A stretch of 64,000 nt of DNA. Source: Rhynchopus euleeides (taxonomy: Eukaryota; Euglenozoa; Diplonemea; Diplonemida; Diplonemidae). The notes beneath the pieces were generated by a model. The model was given only the letters and a program-made list of their open reading frames with translations, did not search any database and had not been told where the DNA came from. Positions 20,662 through 31,844 of this stretch are shown here, in pieces. The stretch lies in contig OY723274.1 in NCBI GenBank assembly GCA_963210315.1, positions 1,116,001 through 1,180,000 on the forward strand. Reading direction: 5' to 3'. Numbering within the stretch: position 1 is the stretch's first letter; each line of letters opens with the position of its first letter. The position numbers and the translations under genes were made by a program.

Positions 20662-23622
20662 GGGGGGGGGATCTTCTTTGGTTCCCACGCATATGCCCCC
20701 AATAGACTAGCCACACTCCGCACACATCGGGTTGGTGAAACGATTTTTCAAAGAAATCTCGAAGCGGCAAAAAAAAGCAAAAGAAAGAAAGAAAACGAAC
20801 GGGGGCGTTAAAAAAAATCCCGAAACATTCCCCAACGACACGTTAACGAATTCAACTTAAGCGGTGTCGGGTTTCGAGCCATCCCCTCCCCCCCCCCCCC
20901 ACCCCCCCCTCCAAGATCCACAGAAAGGCACGGGAAGGCTCCCCTTCCAATGGGCCTCCAACTGCCACATGACAATACAAATGCAGTATCTTCCAAACAA
21001 AAGGAAAGGCAGAGCGGGAGGAAGTCGGGCCGCAGCTACACACAGACACCGATTGGCAGGCCAGAACAACCGCTCTTGGGTCACCCAGAGGGCCCTTTTG
21101 GCTAGGCGGCAAAGCGGATGCATGGGGCAGCGCCGGCGCGAGAAGGAAGTGTTGTGGAAACCAGAATGAAAAAGCTTGCGGCTGTTGCGGCCTTTCCGCA
21201 AAGTGAGCGGGTGGCCCAAACAGCCGCAGCCCCTGCGCACCCCCCTCCCCTCCCCTCCACCCCCGCCGAGGAAAGCCGGAAAAAGGGGGGGGGGGGGATG
21301 GTGTGGTGTGGCCGAGGCACAACAGACTAAGTACGACTTCCATATCAATCAGACAAGGGTTGAGTGGAGGGATGGTGCAACATGTGCCCCGGGGCGGGGA
21401 GGAGGAGGGGGGGGGGGTGTGTGGGGGATGAAGGAAACAACTTTCATAAGGGAAAAGGCATTAAAAGGCGGAAAGCCAGCCTCACGCACGCTCTCGCTCC
21501 CTCCCCTCAGCTGCAACATGCAGCTGCGCCCGGTGTGGTAATGCAAGACCTACCCAAGACCGAGGTTCCCTGCGGGGAGTGGGTCGGTGACATTGCTCTT
21601 TGGGGAGGCGGAGGGGTTGGGTGGTGGTGGTGGTGGGTGGCAGGGCTCTGCACTCTCGGGCGAAACCCTACCCTCCCTCCCCACTTCCCATCCGTCCCTC
21701 CCTCACACGCTCTCTCTCCCTCTCTCTTCTCTCTTCCCCCCTCACACCGAAGGAGAGGGGGTGGAGAGGGGGCAGGCAGGGGCAGTGAAGCAGAAGAAAG
21801 GCGAACCACAGAGAGCTGACGGGCAGAGCCCATCATCCGTTACCACCCAGTAGTTGGCAAATGTTGGATTTAGCGGATCAGCAGCGTACAGAATGTCGGG
21901 CGCAGCAGTCTCTTGCGGACGAGAGACCCCTGCCCGTGAGCTGATACGCGATTGCCATCCCATTGGAGGCCTTCGCTCTGCGCCCAACTGTGTCAGTTTG
22001 TCCCCCCCCCCCCCCCCACACCTTTTGTGTTATGAGGCGGCTCATTTTTAGGGGGGAGGGGGGGGGGGGGGGGCATGTCTTTTTCGGAAATGTGACCCAC
22101 ACCGGCAAAACAGCGTGAGCACATGAGAACACGAGGCAATAGCCTCAGGGGCACAGGGCAGTGTCTGTGTGTGTGGGGAAGAGGTTGTGTAAGGATTCCT
22201 TGCCACGGGGCAACGGTGTGTGCGTGTGTGCGGGTGGGTGAGGGGGGAGACAAAGCTAGGGACAGAGGGGGGGTGGGGGCAGAGCTCCCTCCCGCCATTC
22301 CCGATAGATAAGTATCACCCAAACATGCAGCGAGTGCTTGAGAGATTGCGAGATGTGGACATGGCATCTGCCCCTCTGGGGCAGATGCTAATTGGCATAG
22401 CAAAAGGGGGGGGTCATCGCCACGGGGTGCGGCGAGGGCATTCTTTTGGTGTGTTTCCTCCTTTTGATAAGGAGGAAAATTCCGCCGGAAACTAACGGGG
22501 TAGCGAAAAATACACCCGAAAAAGCGAGATTTTAACAGAATATAAACCTGAACCCTGATGATACATCCATCCAGGGAAGGGGTATGGAACATCATTCAAA
22601 ATGGCGTGATCATGGAACCCCCCTGGAACTGGCACAGGGGTGGCACAGAACTGGCACAGAACCCTCTGTGCCCTATATGATCACGCGATCAAATCGCTCG
22701 AACATATCTGCCTGTGCGAATTTCCTGTAAAATTTGGCACCTGCGTACGTGTTGACGAACTTACCCCTCTCAGATTGCCGTCGGAGTGAGGGGGGGAAGG
22801 GTTGGAGGGGAGCGTTTTGAACGATATTCTGTTTAACTTTATGGGCATGCCTTGATCCTGCCCCCAACTCTCTGAGAGAGGAGGGTCGCATCCCTCACAC
22901 AAGTTCTTCTAGCCGCACGGAGACACTGCCCCATGCCATCTCTTTCCCTTCTCCTTGCGCCACTTCCTTGACAAACGTGTTGCTCGTTTGTTTGGCTGAT
23001 CTACTTTTTTTTATGCCAAGAAGTGCACCAAACGCAAAGCCGACCACCTCCCCTGTTCACTCAAATAGGTTCTCTCAACGAGGTTCGCTGCATGGATGAG
23101 GGGGAGGGGTAGACAGAGAAATATCAACTGAGGGTAGGATAGTGCAGGGTCGTCCCTGGAGAAAAAAGAGAGAGAAATAGCCCACCTTCCACTTAGGGTA
23201 GAAGCACAGTTGGGGGGGGGGGGTAGGCAATAATGTCGAGAAAGTAGGGGGGCAGTGAAATAGAACAAAAAAGGGAAGCACAAATGGCGGAGGGGAGGGG
23301 GAGGGGGTTTTGCTGTGTTGGTGGTGATCAGCTCAATAGCAAGGGTGTGAGCTTTCTCATGAACCACGTAAAAAAACACGACGTATCGAAGGTTCGCGCG
23401 CTGCAGGCGACAGGTGGCGGTGTGGTGTGTGGCAAGACCAAAGCCTGCGTACCATATGCCCAAATCCGAGGCAGGCCTGGGTGATGACTCTGCTGATGTG
23501 CCAAGCCCCACCATCTCTGCGTGGCACACACAAGTCATTCCCAAGGCCCGGAAGGGGGGGCGGATTTGGCTGCCAACACACGGCTGTTCAAAAAAAATGC
23601 CAGAATGGGGGGGGGGGGGGGG
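20662..23622. other. Intergenic, no gene recognised
   Basis: Long G-runs and C-runs (20660-20671, 20885-20912, 21285-21298, 22000-22017, 22054-22073, 23213-23222) dominate. A small stretch near 22620-22670 repeats ACTGGCACAG. Frames are low-complexity. Confidence 0.5.
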
Positions 23623-23726
23623 CCAGTGTAGGTATAATACAGGTCCCCAAAATCTGCATCCTGTTTAATACAGTTTAATACAGTTTAATACAGGTTTAAT
23701 ACAGGTTTAATACAGTTTAAGACAGT

Positions 23727-24146
23727 TTAATACAGGTTTTGTACACTATAGTACCCTTGTGTGCAGGTCATGGGGGCAGAGGGGGTGTCGCTTCTTTGGA
23801 GAGGGGGCCCGGCCTGGAAGTAGGGGTTCTCTACAACACGGCTGAAGATGAACCGACACCAGGCGATGTCGATCATTGCCCTCTCGCTGGCTGAGGGCAG
23901 GGGAACACCTAGCGCCATCCGCTTCGCCGGTCCTGGGCCGTCAGTCCCCGGGGCCTTCCTCTTCGGGGTGGTGGTGGGGGCGTCCGTGGCCTTCTGCTTC
24001 ACGGCCTCGGGGGCCTTCTCGCAGCCCCGCAGGTGGCTCTTGAGCCGCGATGCGGACTTCCCCGAGGCGCGCAAGCCACAGTGCTTGCACTTCGTCGCCT
24101 CGGTGAACTCACCGTGGCTCCAGCAGGCAGGACGTCCCCCCGACAT
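23727..24146 (-). pseudogene. Truncated hAT transposase, BED-type zinc finger
   Basis: The frame from the ATG at 24146 encodes 139 residues. A BED-like finger, KCKHCGLRASGKS followed by RLKSHLRGC, shows the C-x2-C ... H-x4-C spacing. A basic linker (TTTPKRKAPG) leads to RAMIDIAWCRFIFSRVVENP, which resembles the start of the hAT core that follows the finger. After that the frame runs straight into the terminal TTTAATACAG repeats, so the RNase H-like catalytic part and dimerisation domain are gone. It is a deletion derivative; the autonomous partner is not in this window. Confidence 0.7.
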
Positions 24147-24250
24147 TTTTCCCAGGTGCAAATTTCTCGGGCGCGCTTCGCGCGCCCGAGACTACGCGGA
24201 GATGGCCACTCGCATACGCTCAAGGACTTGCGAGACAGGCACACGCTACA

Positions 24251-24309
24251 GGGGGGGTCTGGGGGGCGGAGCCCCCCAGCCGCCGGAGGCCACGGTAGTG
24301 AGCATCTGT
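24251..24309 (+). repeat. GC-hairpin dispersed repeat, copy 3
   Basis: Core identical to the other copies, preceded by GACAGGCACACGCTACAG. A separate perfect palindrome, CTCGGGCGCGC/GCGCGCCCGAG, lies ~70 bp to the left at 24163-24189. Confidence 0.8.
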
Positions 24310-24812
24310 TCCTTGCACGTGTCAACGACTTGCTGCACGAACTTGACAGACAGCTCTTAGACTCAAGGCGGCTCTGCACCGGGGCTGAACATGCTCCCCA
24401 GCCAGGAGACCCCATTCCTACTGGTCCCCAGGGAAATCTCCCCCCGCCCCCGCTAAAAGTGACCCCCCAGGGGGCCCAAACTGCGGGGGGGGGGTCTTTG
24501 ACCCCCCCCCCGACCCCCCTTAGATTAGGCCCTGTGATGGATAATCCTCCTGCGTGGGGGTCTGTGTGGTGCCGTACCTGCAGTGACAAACGTACCTTGT
24601 ACTAAACTCAAAAAGCGCCGAGTTTAATACAGTTTAATACAGTTTAATACAAACGTGTTTAATACAGTTTAATACAGGGCCTGCCTACACTGGGGGGGGG
24701 GGGGGGGCGCCGAGTCACATCGCTGTTGCTGGCAGCTGAGTGCAGTTTTGTCCGACACAGGGTCATGCTCGAGAGTGGCCAGGTTCCTCGAGCATGGATG
24801 GTGGGATAATTA

Positions 24813-25948
24813 AACCCTGTGCCTGGAATTTTGACCGAGTTAGATAAAATTTTCAGTGCAATCCTTCAGCACCTCCCCCCTAGATTTTTAGGTTTTCTTG
24901 ACCCAATGGTCGAAATCTGCGACATAGTGGAAATCCCGGGGACATGTCGAATTCGAAAATTTTGGGTTAAAAAACCCCAGGGGGGACCCTTTGGTTTCAC
25001 CCCCTGTTGGGGGGCCTGGTGGGCGTTCAGGTGAGCTGCGACCCTTGGTTCTGACAGAGTGCGGCAATGGTAATCAACCGTCGTGAACGTACTTTCGTGC
25101 CGGCATGGCTATTCATGGGCACCGTGGCATGTCGCCACATCCGTTCCGATCACAAGTGCCAGAGGCAAATCAGGAGTCCTGGTCCAGTGCAGGCACCTGC
25201 GCTGCAGATACCCAAGGGACTGTTGTGCACAAAAATGCACACACAAGGACATCAACTGACCGAGGCAATGCAGCTCGCAGCCTATCGATTCGATTCGGGG
25301 CACAAGCCTCACGAGCTGGTCACGCGATACCACGTTACTCTGCGTGGCGTATTCCGTGCAGCCGAAATGGCTTGGGCAGCAGTGCACAGGGGACCTTCTG
25401 CTGCACTGCGACAGGACAACCCAAGCACGTGCCGCGTACATCCAGAGGTGAAGTTGGATGAGGAAGATCAGTGGCTTCTGGGAGGAAGAGGGCGACCGCG
25501 TCCACGTCGCGGATAACACACTCAGCACACGAGCGGGCGTTGCAAGAAATCCCCCATGTGTAAACAGGGGAAATCGGGCTTTTAGGGGATCCTGGTCAGG
25601 AATAAAAATTTCCACACATATTTTTCGACTTCCTGAGGCCAAAAACCGGTGTTCCTGGACCCAGATGTGACATCTGGATGACATAATAAAAATCCAGAGT
25701 GCCTTAGAGGCGCGCGGGACATTTTTTTGGGGTTCGTGACTGGGGACCCCCTATTTTGGGGGATTTCCCGTAGGTGGAAAATGTCGATTTTCCAATTTTA
25801 AATCACTCTGGGGGCACCTGCGGGGCCATATTTTGCATTTTCAGACAGGGGACATATACCCTACAAACCCGATTTTCGGGTTTTTTGACCATTTTTTGCC
25901 GTGTGCGAAAACGTGATATTTTTTGGACAAAATTCCAGGCACAGGGTT
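24813..25948. mobile_element. PIF/Harbinger-like TIR element flanked by TTA
   Basis: Perfect 21 bp inverted ends, AACCCTGTGCCTGGAATTTT plus G, flanked by TTA at 24810-24812 and 25949-25951. A three-base TTA duplication is the signature of PIF/Harbinger elements. The 1136 bp body holds an open frame of 149 residues (25067-25516) but no complete transposase. Ends are AT-rich with strings such as TTTTTTGACC and GGGTTAAAAAACCCC. Confidence 0.8.
25067..25516 (+). pseudogene. Possible transposase remnant inside the TTA-flanked element
   Basis: The frame reads 149 residues. The middle, LAAYRFDSGHKPHELVTRYH followed by LRGVFRAAEMAWAAVH, looks like a helix-turn-helix as found near the start of Harbinger-type nucleases. 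No DDE motif is visible. Family assignment rests on this segment and on the element's TTA flanks, so it is weak. Confidence 0.3.
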
Positions 25949-26169
25949 TTATGAGTCGCCAGGCATTAGGTTGATGCACATCGCCAGTCCGTTGTATCGA
26001 TACGGCGGGTTAGGGGAAGAGAATGTCGACAAGCTTGTCGAAGTCATGCCTGTGGTTGGGTTGTGGTGGTGAAGTGACTGGCACACGTGAAATGAAGCTG
26101 CCCGTTGCAGTTGCGATGTGACAGCCCGAATGACCTGGGCCTGGTCGCTATTACTATAGCATCGTGCCA

Positions 26170-28068
26170 CTAAGTGCACCACATCACCGTATGACCCCAC
26201 CCACCGACAAGATGTTTGCTGATTGCAGGCTGCATACTACCACCACCCCGAGTTTTGATGAGCCAAGGAAACCACCAGATAACTGGCACTAGCCGCAGCC
26301 TGATTGCCAAATCAAATTCCGAATTATCACATGCAAACCCAAACAGACAAACGAATGCACTGAGCACCACGTGGATGACATACTTGACTTTTGTCTGCCA
26401 CCCCTCAGGAGGGGTCCACGCCACACGGCCGGTAGGGGCCGAGCCGAACCAGTCCTGGGCCAGCAGCTCTGCCGCGGTGGGCGAGCCCTCCAACACATCG
26501 TTCAGTGGCAGGGGGAGCGCATCGCTGGCACCGCCGCTAATGTGCGAGACAGGCAGGGTGCCGTGCAGGAGGAGGTGCAGCACACACCCCACGTTGGCGA
26601 TATCGGCTTTGCTGGCATCGGGGCAGACACGGCGCCTGGGCGCACGCCTGAAGGCCGCACAGATGGGCGCATCGGTCGCGACAAGGCACCGCACCCGGGT
26701 GAAGTCCAACAGCAGCAGCTTCCCCTCCCCTGTCACCATCATGTCCACCCCGCGCACCCCGCCGTACGCCACCTTCACCTGGGTATGCAAATACCCCAGC
26801 ACCCCGGCCAGATCCTTCACGACGGACTGAGCCGACCGCACCTCCAGCCGCCCGCTCTGCCCCTGAACCCAGGTCAGGAGATCCACCTGCTCCACAAAGG
26901 CACCCACCACGGTGTGCACCGCATCCTTCGAATGGAAGGAGCGCACGAAGCTCCCGCAGCAGGGGTGCCCCAGCAGCTTCAGAACCTGCACCTCCAGGAA
27001 GAGCGCCTCCCACTCCTCGTCTCCGAGGCTGCTCTTCGGGCACACCTTCATGAAGTAATGCCTCACAGGCGCCGTGCCGAGGTAGGTGCATTTATAGAGC
27101 GACCCAACACCCACGCGGCGGATGGGTAGGTGCTTGCTATACCAAAACGTCAGCTTGATCTCCTCCTCCTCCAGCGGCGTGAACCCCTCCGATGCAAGCG
27201 AGTCTTCGGTTGGCGGGAGCTCAAACACCTGCCCCCGGAGCGCGGCCCTCAGCTGCATCGCAGCCTCCTCGGGGGAGGGGCGGATTGCATTCGCGAGGCT
27301 TGCAGAGAACCCAATGGCGCGCACGCGGTGCCCCTCCCCTTCCGCATCCCACCACTTCCTGGCTCTTACCTCGATGCCCTGCCTGTGCTTCCGCGTGGCG
27401 GACGAGTAATCCCCATACCCCGCGAACCTCATGTTGTGCGCGGTATACCACACCAGATAGAGCGGTTTCTGCTCAGCCATCACGACTCCCTGCATCTTCT
27501 TCCGCGGCCTCCACGCCCCTTTAGGCTTCTCCGCCACAGGGGGTGGTGCAGCGGGTGTGGAGGGTGTGGCCTCCCCAACAGGGTCCAGGGGCTTCCTGAA
27601 GTCAGCGAGGGGCACCAGCTTGAGGTGTCCAAAGCGCTTTGTGAGTGCGGAGGTCGTGGGGAGAGAGGATGCGACAGGAGGGGGGGGCCCGCGCTGCGCC
27701 TGCGGGGGGGGGAGCAGCAGCGGGTCTGCCCCGCTGCTGCCGATGGGCAGCGACTGGGAGGGGGCGCGGTCGAAGCATGTGACAGGGTCGCCTCCGAAGA
27801 GGATGGGCTCCGACACCCTGCGGCACACCAGGGGGTGCGAGCCGCGGCGCTCGGTGTCGGAGCTGTTCTCATCGGAGGGCATGTCCCAAGAGGGGGCCCT
27901 GTCCTGCAGCCCGAGGCTGTTGCGGTGTGCCTGCCTCCCGCGGGGAGGCTGGGAATGGTTGTCGCATAGTGCGGCTGTGACTACCGGGTGAGGCGTGTGG
28001 GCTGACACCGGGCTGGTGCACTCCTCGCTCAGACTGTCATCGTGTGTGTCCTCCAAATCCCCTCGCAT
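26170..28068 (-). CDS. Protein kinase-like protein, predicted pseudokinase
   Basis: Counted from the ATG at 28068 (632 residues); an open extension upstream is low-complexity. Residues 1-200 are Ser/Pro-rich and likely disordered. A compact region at 200-300 (PLYLVWYTAHNMRFAGYGD) precedes a kinase fold. It has a glycine-rich turn VGVGSLYK (319-326), the VAIK-type lysine in YFMKV (K341), and a helix-C Glu near 354-359. Its catalytic loop is degenerate: VAYGGVRGVDMMV stands where HRDxKxxN is expected, and DFT replaces DFG (455-457). The subdomain IX Asp is kept (SKADIANVG). Loss of the catalytic Asp and the DFG Gly suggests a non-catalytic scaffold. A consensus splice donor GTATGT at 26379-26384 makes the translation beyond it, a hydrophobic tail, doubtful; the true end may lie in another exon. 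Confidence 0.7.
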   Translation of the reverse strand: MRGDLEDTHDDSLSEECTSPVSAHTPHPVVTAALCDNHSQPPRGRQAHRNSLGLQDRAPSWDMPSDENSSDTERRGSHPLVCRRVSEPILFGGDPVTCFDRAPSQSLPIGSSGADPLLLPPPQAQRGPPPPVASSLPTTSALTKRFGHLKLVPLADFRKPLDPVGEATPSTPAAPPPVAEKPKGAWRPRKKMQGVVMAEQKPLYLVWYTAHNMRFAGYGDYSSATRKHRQGIEVRARKWWDAEGEGHRVRAIGFSASLANAIRPSPEEAAMQLRAALRGQVFELPPTEDSLASEGFTPLEEEEIKLTFWYSKHLPIRRVGVGSLYKCTYLGTAPVRHYFMKVCPKSSLGDEEWEALFLEVQVLKLLGHPCCGSFVRSFHSKDAVHTVVGAFVEQVDLLTWVQGQSGRLEVRSAQSVVKDLAGVLGYLHTQVKVAYGGVRGVDMMVTGEGKLLLLDFTRVRCLVATDAPICAAFRRAPRRRVCPDASKADIANVGCVLHLLLHGTLPVSHISGGASDALPLPLNDVLEGSPTAAELLAQDWFGSAPTGRVAWTPPEGWQTKVKYVIHVVLSAFVCLFGFACDNSEFDLAIRLRLVPVIWWFPWLIKTRGGGSMQPAISKHLVGGWGHTVMWCT

Positions 28069-29718
28069 CAACAGATATATCAGGCAGCCACCGGGGTGTG
28101 CGCCGTAGTGTGTGTTGTGCTGTGTGCTGTGTGCTGTCTGCGGGTGGGCGTGGAGGGTGGAGGGTGGGCCATTTTTTTCCAAAATAGCAAGCCTCCCAGC
28201 ACTCCCTCGCAACGTTTTGCCCTTATTGTGGTGCGTGGAAGGGGGGTGTGTGGGGTGTGGCAGAGCTGCACTCCCGCTCATGCACCTCCAATAAAAGGCG
28301 AGGGTTTTTTTGGGGGGGAGGCCGGCCCTGGGCTGGGGAGCGACAAGGCATCGCAGCAAGGATCCGATCGGATCGGAAATTGGCAGGAGGCAGAAAGAGG
28401 AAGGCGCAAAGGTGGCTTCGCTTCAATTGCATGTGGGTGCCTCTGGGTGGGGGTGGGGGGTGGCCAGCGGTGTGCAGGGTTCAGGCGTGAGGCCTGCAGC
28501 GACAGCATTGAGTGGATGAAAGGGATCGGGAATGAAGCAGAAAGAGGGTTAGAAAAGAGGAAGCAAGGTCGAAGTCAAAATAAAAGTGGCGTTTCAGCTC
28601 TGCCGCCCTCTGTTCTGCCCCTTGTAGTTTTGCTTGATGCATTTGGCGTTTTCCCACACACACTGACCAAACCCTCTCGCTGAGAGGGCGGTGTGTAGAG
28701 CGCAGCGACCAGGAGCTGAAATGCCACTTTCTGAGCGAAAGTTGTGTGCGTCGTAATTATGTCTGCCACACGAAAGACCAGTGTGAACCCACAAACAAGA
28801 AATACAACGGGGGTTCCGTGCAGGATCATTTCTGGAGAAATGCGAATAGGTAAAAAAAAGGGTTAAAAATGGTTCTTACCTTCATCGATCGCACGAAACA
28901 CACAGAAAGTATTTTCCCTGCAAACACTGCAGTGTGTGATTGGCAGGCGCATGAAACTGTGTGCTACGGCAACCGCCCCAAACTTCTCCGATCGCTGCAT
29001 TTTCCGCCTAACAAGTCCCTTGTTGGGAGTAATAAAAGCAATGGGCTGGCCTTCTCCCTCTGTGACAAACTGCGTGACGGCGCATCACGCCTCTTAGGAC
29101 CGTTCGCTTTTCCGCACTTGTGAGAGAAGGCCCTTTGGGGTGTCTGCTATTCGAATTATTCCCCCCGAGGTGGCAAAGGAGGGACACAGACGCGGGGGCT
29201 GCAAACCCCTCCGTCAAACCCGAATGTGGAGACACCGCCACACCCTTCCCCCGCATAACGGGGGTAGAATTAGAATCACCAGAAGTTCTGGAAAACATGA
29301 GATGGGCAAATGGAATCCTCCCGCTGCACGGGGCCAAATGGAAGGAGCAGGGTGGGGTGCGCGCACCCCTCCCCGCACCCCCACACGGCTGCCAGCGAGA
29401 CACAAGGATTCCAACACAACGGAGGATCGGCGCTGCCCTCGGCCTGCGTTGCCTGCCTATCTTGTGCGTCGACAGAACTTGCAGGTGGTAAAGAATTGGA
29501 TATCATTCAAGGCACAGCGTCTGCATTGCATCCCCCCCAGATGCCAAGGGCTTGGGTGGGTTGCGGCGCAGCTGCAAGGGGCCTTGTCGATGTGCCGGGC
29601 AGGGGCGGGTTTGTGTTGGGAAGAACAAGCAGAGATGCGGAGGGCGAAGCCGTGGCCGCACAGCATAAAGAGTGAACCAAGGGGAAGAACTGGGGAGGGC
29701 AGGGCAGCGGCACAGACA
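28069..29718. other. Intergenic, no gene recognised
   Basis: Upstream side of the kinase-like gene and downstream side of the acyltransferase gene. The frames are proline-rich or Cys-rich translations without family resemblance. Confidence 0.4.
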
Positions 29719-31844
29719 TCACTGCCTCTGTGCGCGGCGCTTTTTCCTCCCGCTGGCCCAGTCCCACAGGGACCCCACAGGGCGCTCGATGAAGACGAAC
29801 GCGATGCAGGCGCTGAGGTAGCTTCCCACTGTGCATGTGATCCAGAAGCACAGCAGCCACACATCGCTGTAGTGGGGCAGTGTGGGGCTCACGCCTGTCT
29901 TCAGCACTGCGTACACCATCGGGTGGATTAGGTAGACACCATATGTCACGCGCCCCATCGGCTCGAACAGTGGGCACGACAGGAAGCGTGTGACCCACCC
30001 ACCGTGCCCGTGTGCCCACACAAGCGAGAGCACAGACAGCGCAAGCCCCCAGAAGCAGTGGTATACAAACTGGTCGAGGTCCTGCATGCCCTTGCTCCAG
30101 TGGATGCCGTGGTAGCCTAGGGAAATACGCTGGGCCTGCCACTGCAGCGTCAGGCAGCCCATCATGACGATGGCGCAGAGGGTGTAGGCCAGATAGCGCA
30201 CCACGCGGCTGTTGCACGCTTGATGTGTGCTGACACGGTTTTGTTCGCCAGTGCGATGCCTGCAAGAACCCCGTAGAAGTAGGGTGCTGCACGGATGTAG
30301 GGATAGATGTATGAGTCTCCGCCAGTGTTAGGCTCGTCGTACGACCCGCCAAGCGTTGAGGCGCAGATGATGGCAACGACGAGCGTGACGGCAGGGAGGG
30401 ACAGGGAGACCCACTTCAGGGTGGGGTGATCGACTGTCAGGGCATGGAACACCACCATGGGGACGCCGACTAGCACAAACTGCATGTCGTTAGACAGGTA
30501 CCACGAGTGCCCGAGGCACGTCAGGTCGGTCTTGCCCCGCACATTGTTGATGTACAGCAGATCGCGCCACCAGTTCTCACCACACCCAGAGGCAATCGTG
30601 CCGCCATTGGTGTACCAGATGGAGAAGGGTGCGATGCACATGTGCTGCAGGAGATTGTACGACGCAAGGATCACGAGACCGTACAGAGGTGTGAGGCGCA
30701 CGTATCTGTCGACATAGATCATCAGGACACGTGGCACCGCCTGGAGTGGTGTGAGGGTGCGCGGGAAGCTCTTCATCAGCAGGTATGTCGCAAGGAACCC
30801 AGACATGTAGAAGAATGTGTCGACTGCGTAGAGTCCCGAATTGACAATGACCCAGCGGTAGTTCGCAGCGACATTGCTCTCCACATCCGCCATGTTGTCC
30901 AGACCAGGCATGATGGGGTAGACCACACAGTGCCCCAGCAAGACCCACATGATGGAGAACACACGCATCCCGTTGAGGAAGTTGGTGGGGCGCTCTGGCG
31001 AGATGAAGAGGAGAGCGTCGAGCGAGGCACGAAGGTCCCAGCACGCCGCCAGCTTCCAGACCCAGCTCTCTGTCGCAGGCGGCAGTGAACCCCTTGCCTG
31101 GGCAGTGTCATTGAGACCCTTGGTGCTCGGCAGCAGCTTTGTGTTCTCATCAGCGCCTGCACCCGAGTGTTTCGACATCAGAAACTGGGCCACTTCACGA
31201 GCAACAGCCGCGAGGGTTGCAAGGGTGACAACAGCAGCGATGCTGGTGAAGATGCCTGCGGTGCTCTGTGCCTTCGGGTCGTCGCCATACTCCTTCTCGT
31301 CGTCGTCGCACGCGAAGATGGCAGGATGCCCGGACCTCAGCGACCCAAGTGAGGGGTTCACCAGGGCGTCAAAGACGATGTTCAAGTCCAGCGTGCTGCA
31401 GGTCTGCGGGACACACACAGAGGAGATCACCATCCCGGCTGCAGCCAGCTGGCAGAAGTGTACGGGCTCCTTCTCCTGGGTTGTTTTGCAGGCCTGGAAG
31501 CCGCTGACCTCCAGCCCGGCGATGGCAGGGATCATCTCGAAGTAAGGCGAGTCGTCCGTCAGGTGGAAGGACGGGAGCTGCATGGCAGACGCCGCAACCA
31601 TCGCCCCCGACTGGTCCATCACACAGCGCTGCACAGCCTCAACAGTGTCATTGGAGGCATCTAACTTCAGAAGCTCCAGTAGCTTCTGCAGCATCTCCTC
31701 TTTCGGGTCGAGGGGTGCGCCTGCCATAAGGGCGGCAAGATCGACACGGCGCCCAGCTGTGGGCTGCAGGCTGTTGAGATGCGCAGCATCGCTGCAGACG
31801 AGGCTGCTGAGCAGGGCACACAGGGCCAACATGCTGATGTCCAT
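29719..31844 (-). CDS. NRF-6-like membrane acyltransferase (Acyl_transf_3), frameshifted
   Basis: An N-terminal signal-like segment (MLALCALLSSLVCSDAAH) leads into a luminal NRF-like domain with paired Cys. The multi-pass acyltransferase-3 core begins at NFLNGMRVFSIMWVLLGH, whose His matches the family's conserved position. It ends with RVTYGVYLIHPMVYAVL and a basic tail. The family moves acyl groups onto lipids or other substrates in internal membranes; the substrate here is unknown. The reading frame breaks near 30202-30240. The first frame (31844 to 30162) ends soon after AHIKRATAAW. The second resumes at VVRYLAYTLCAIVMMGCLTL in another frame with no room for an intron. A one-base indel, from sequencing or genuine decay, explains it best. 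Everything else is intact, so a sequencing error is quite possible. Confidence 0.8.

Larger units (their letters stand above)
23623..24693. mobile_element. hAT-like element with broken BED-finger transposase
   Basis: Inverted tips CCAGTGTAGG stand at 23623 and 24693, both inside long G-runs, so the eight flanking bases are G on each side. That fits an 8 bp duplication but carries little information. Both ends carry TTTAATACAG units, seven or eight on the left (23661-23735) and five on the right (24618-24677). Inside is the start of a transposase on the minus strand (23727-24146) and a copy of the GC-hairpin repeat (24251-24309). Confidence 0.75.
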
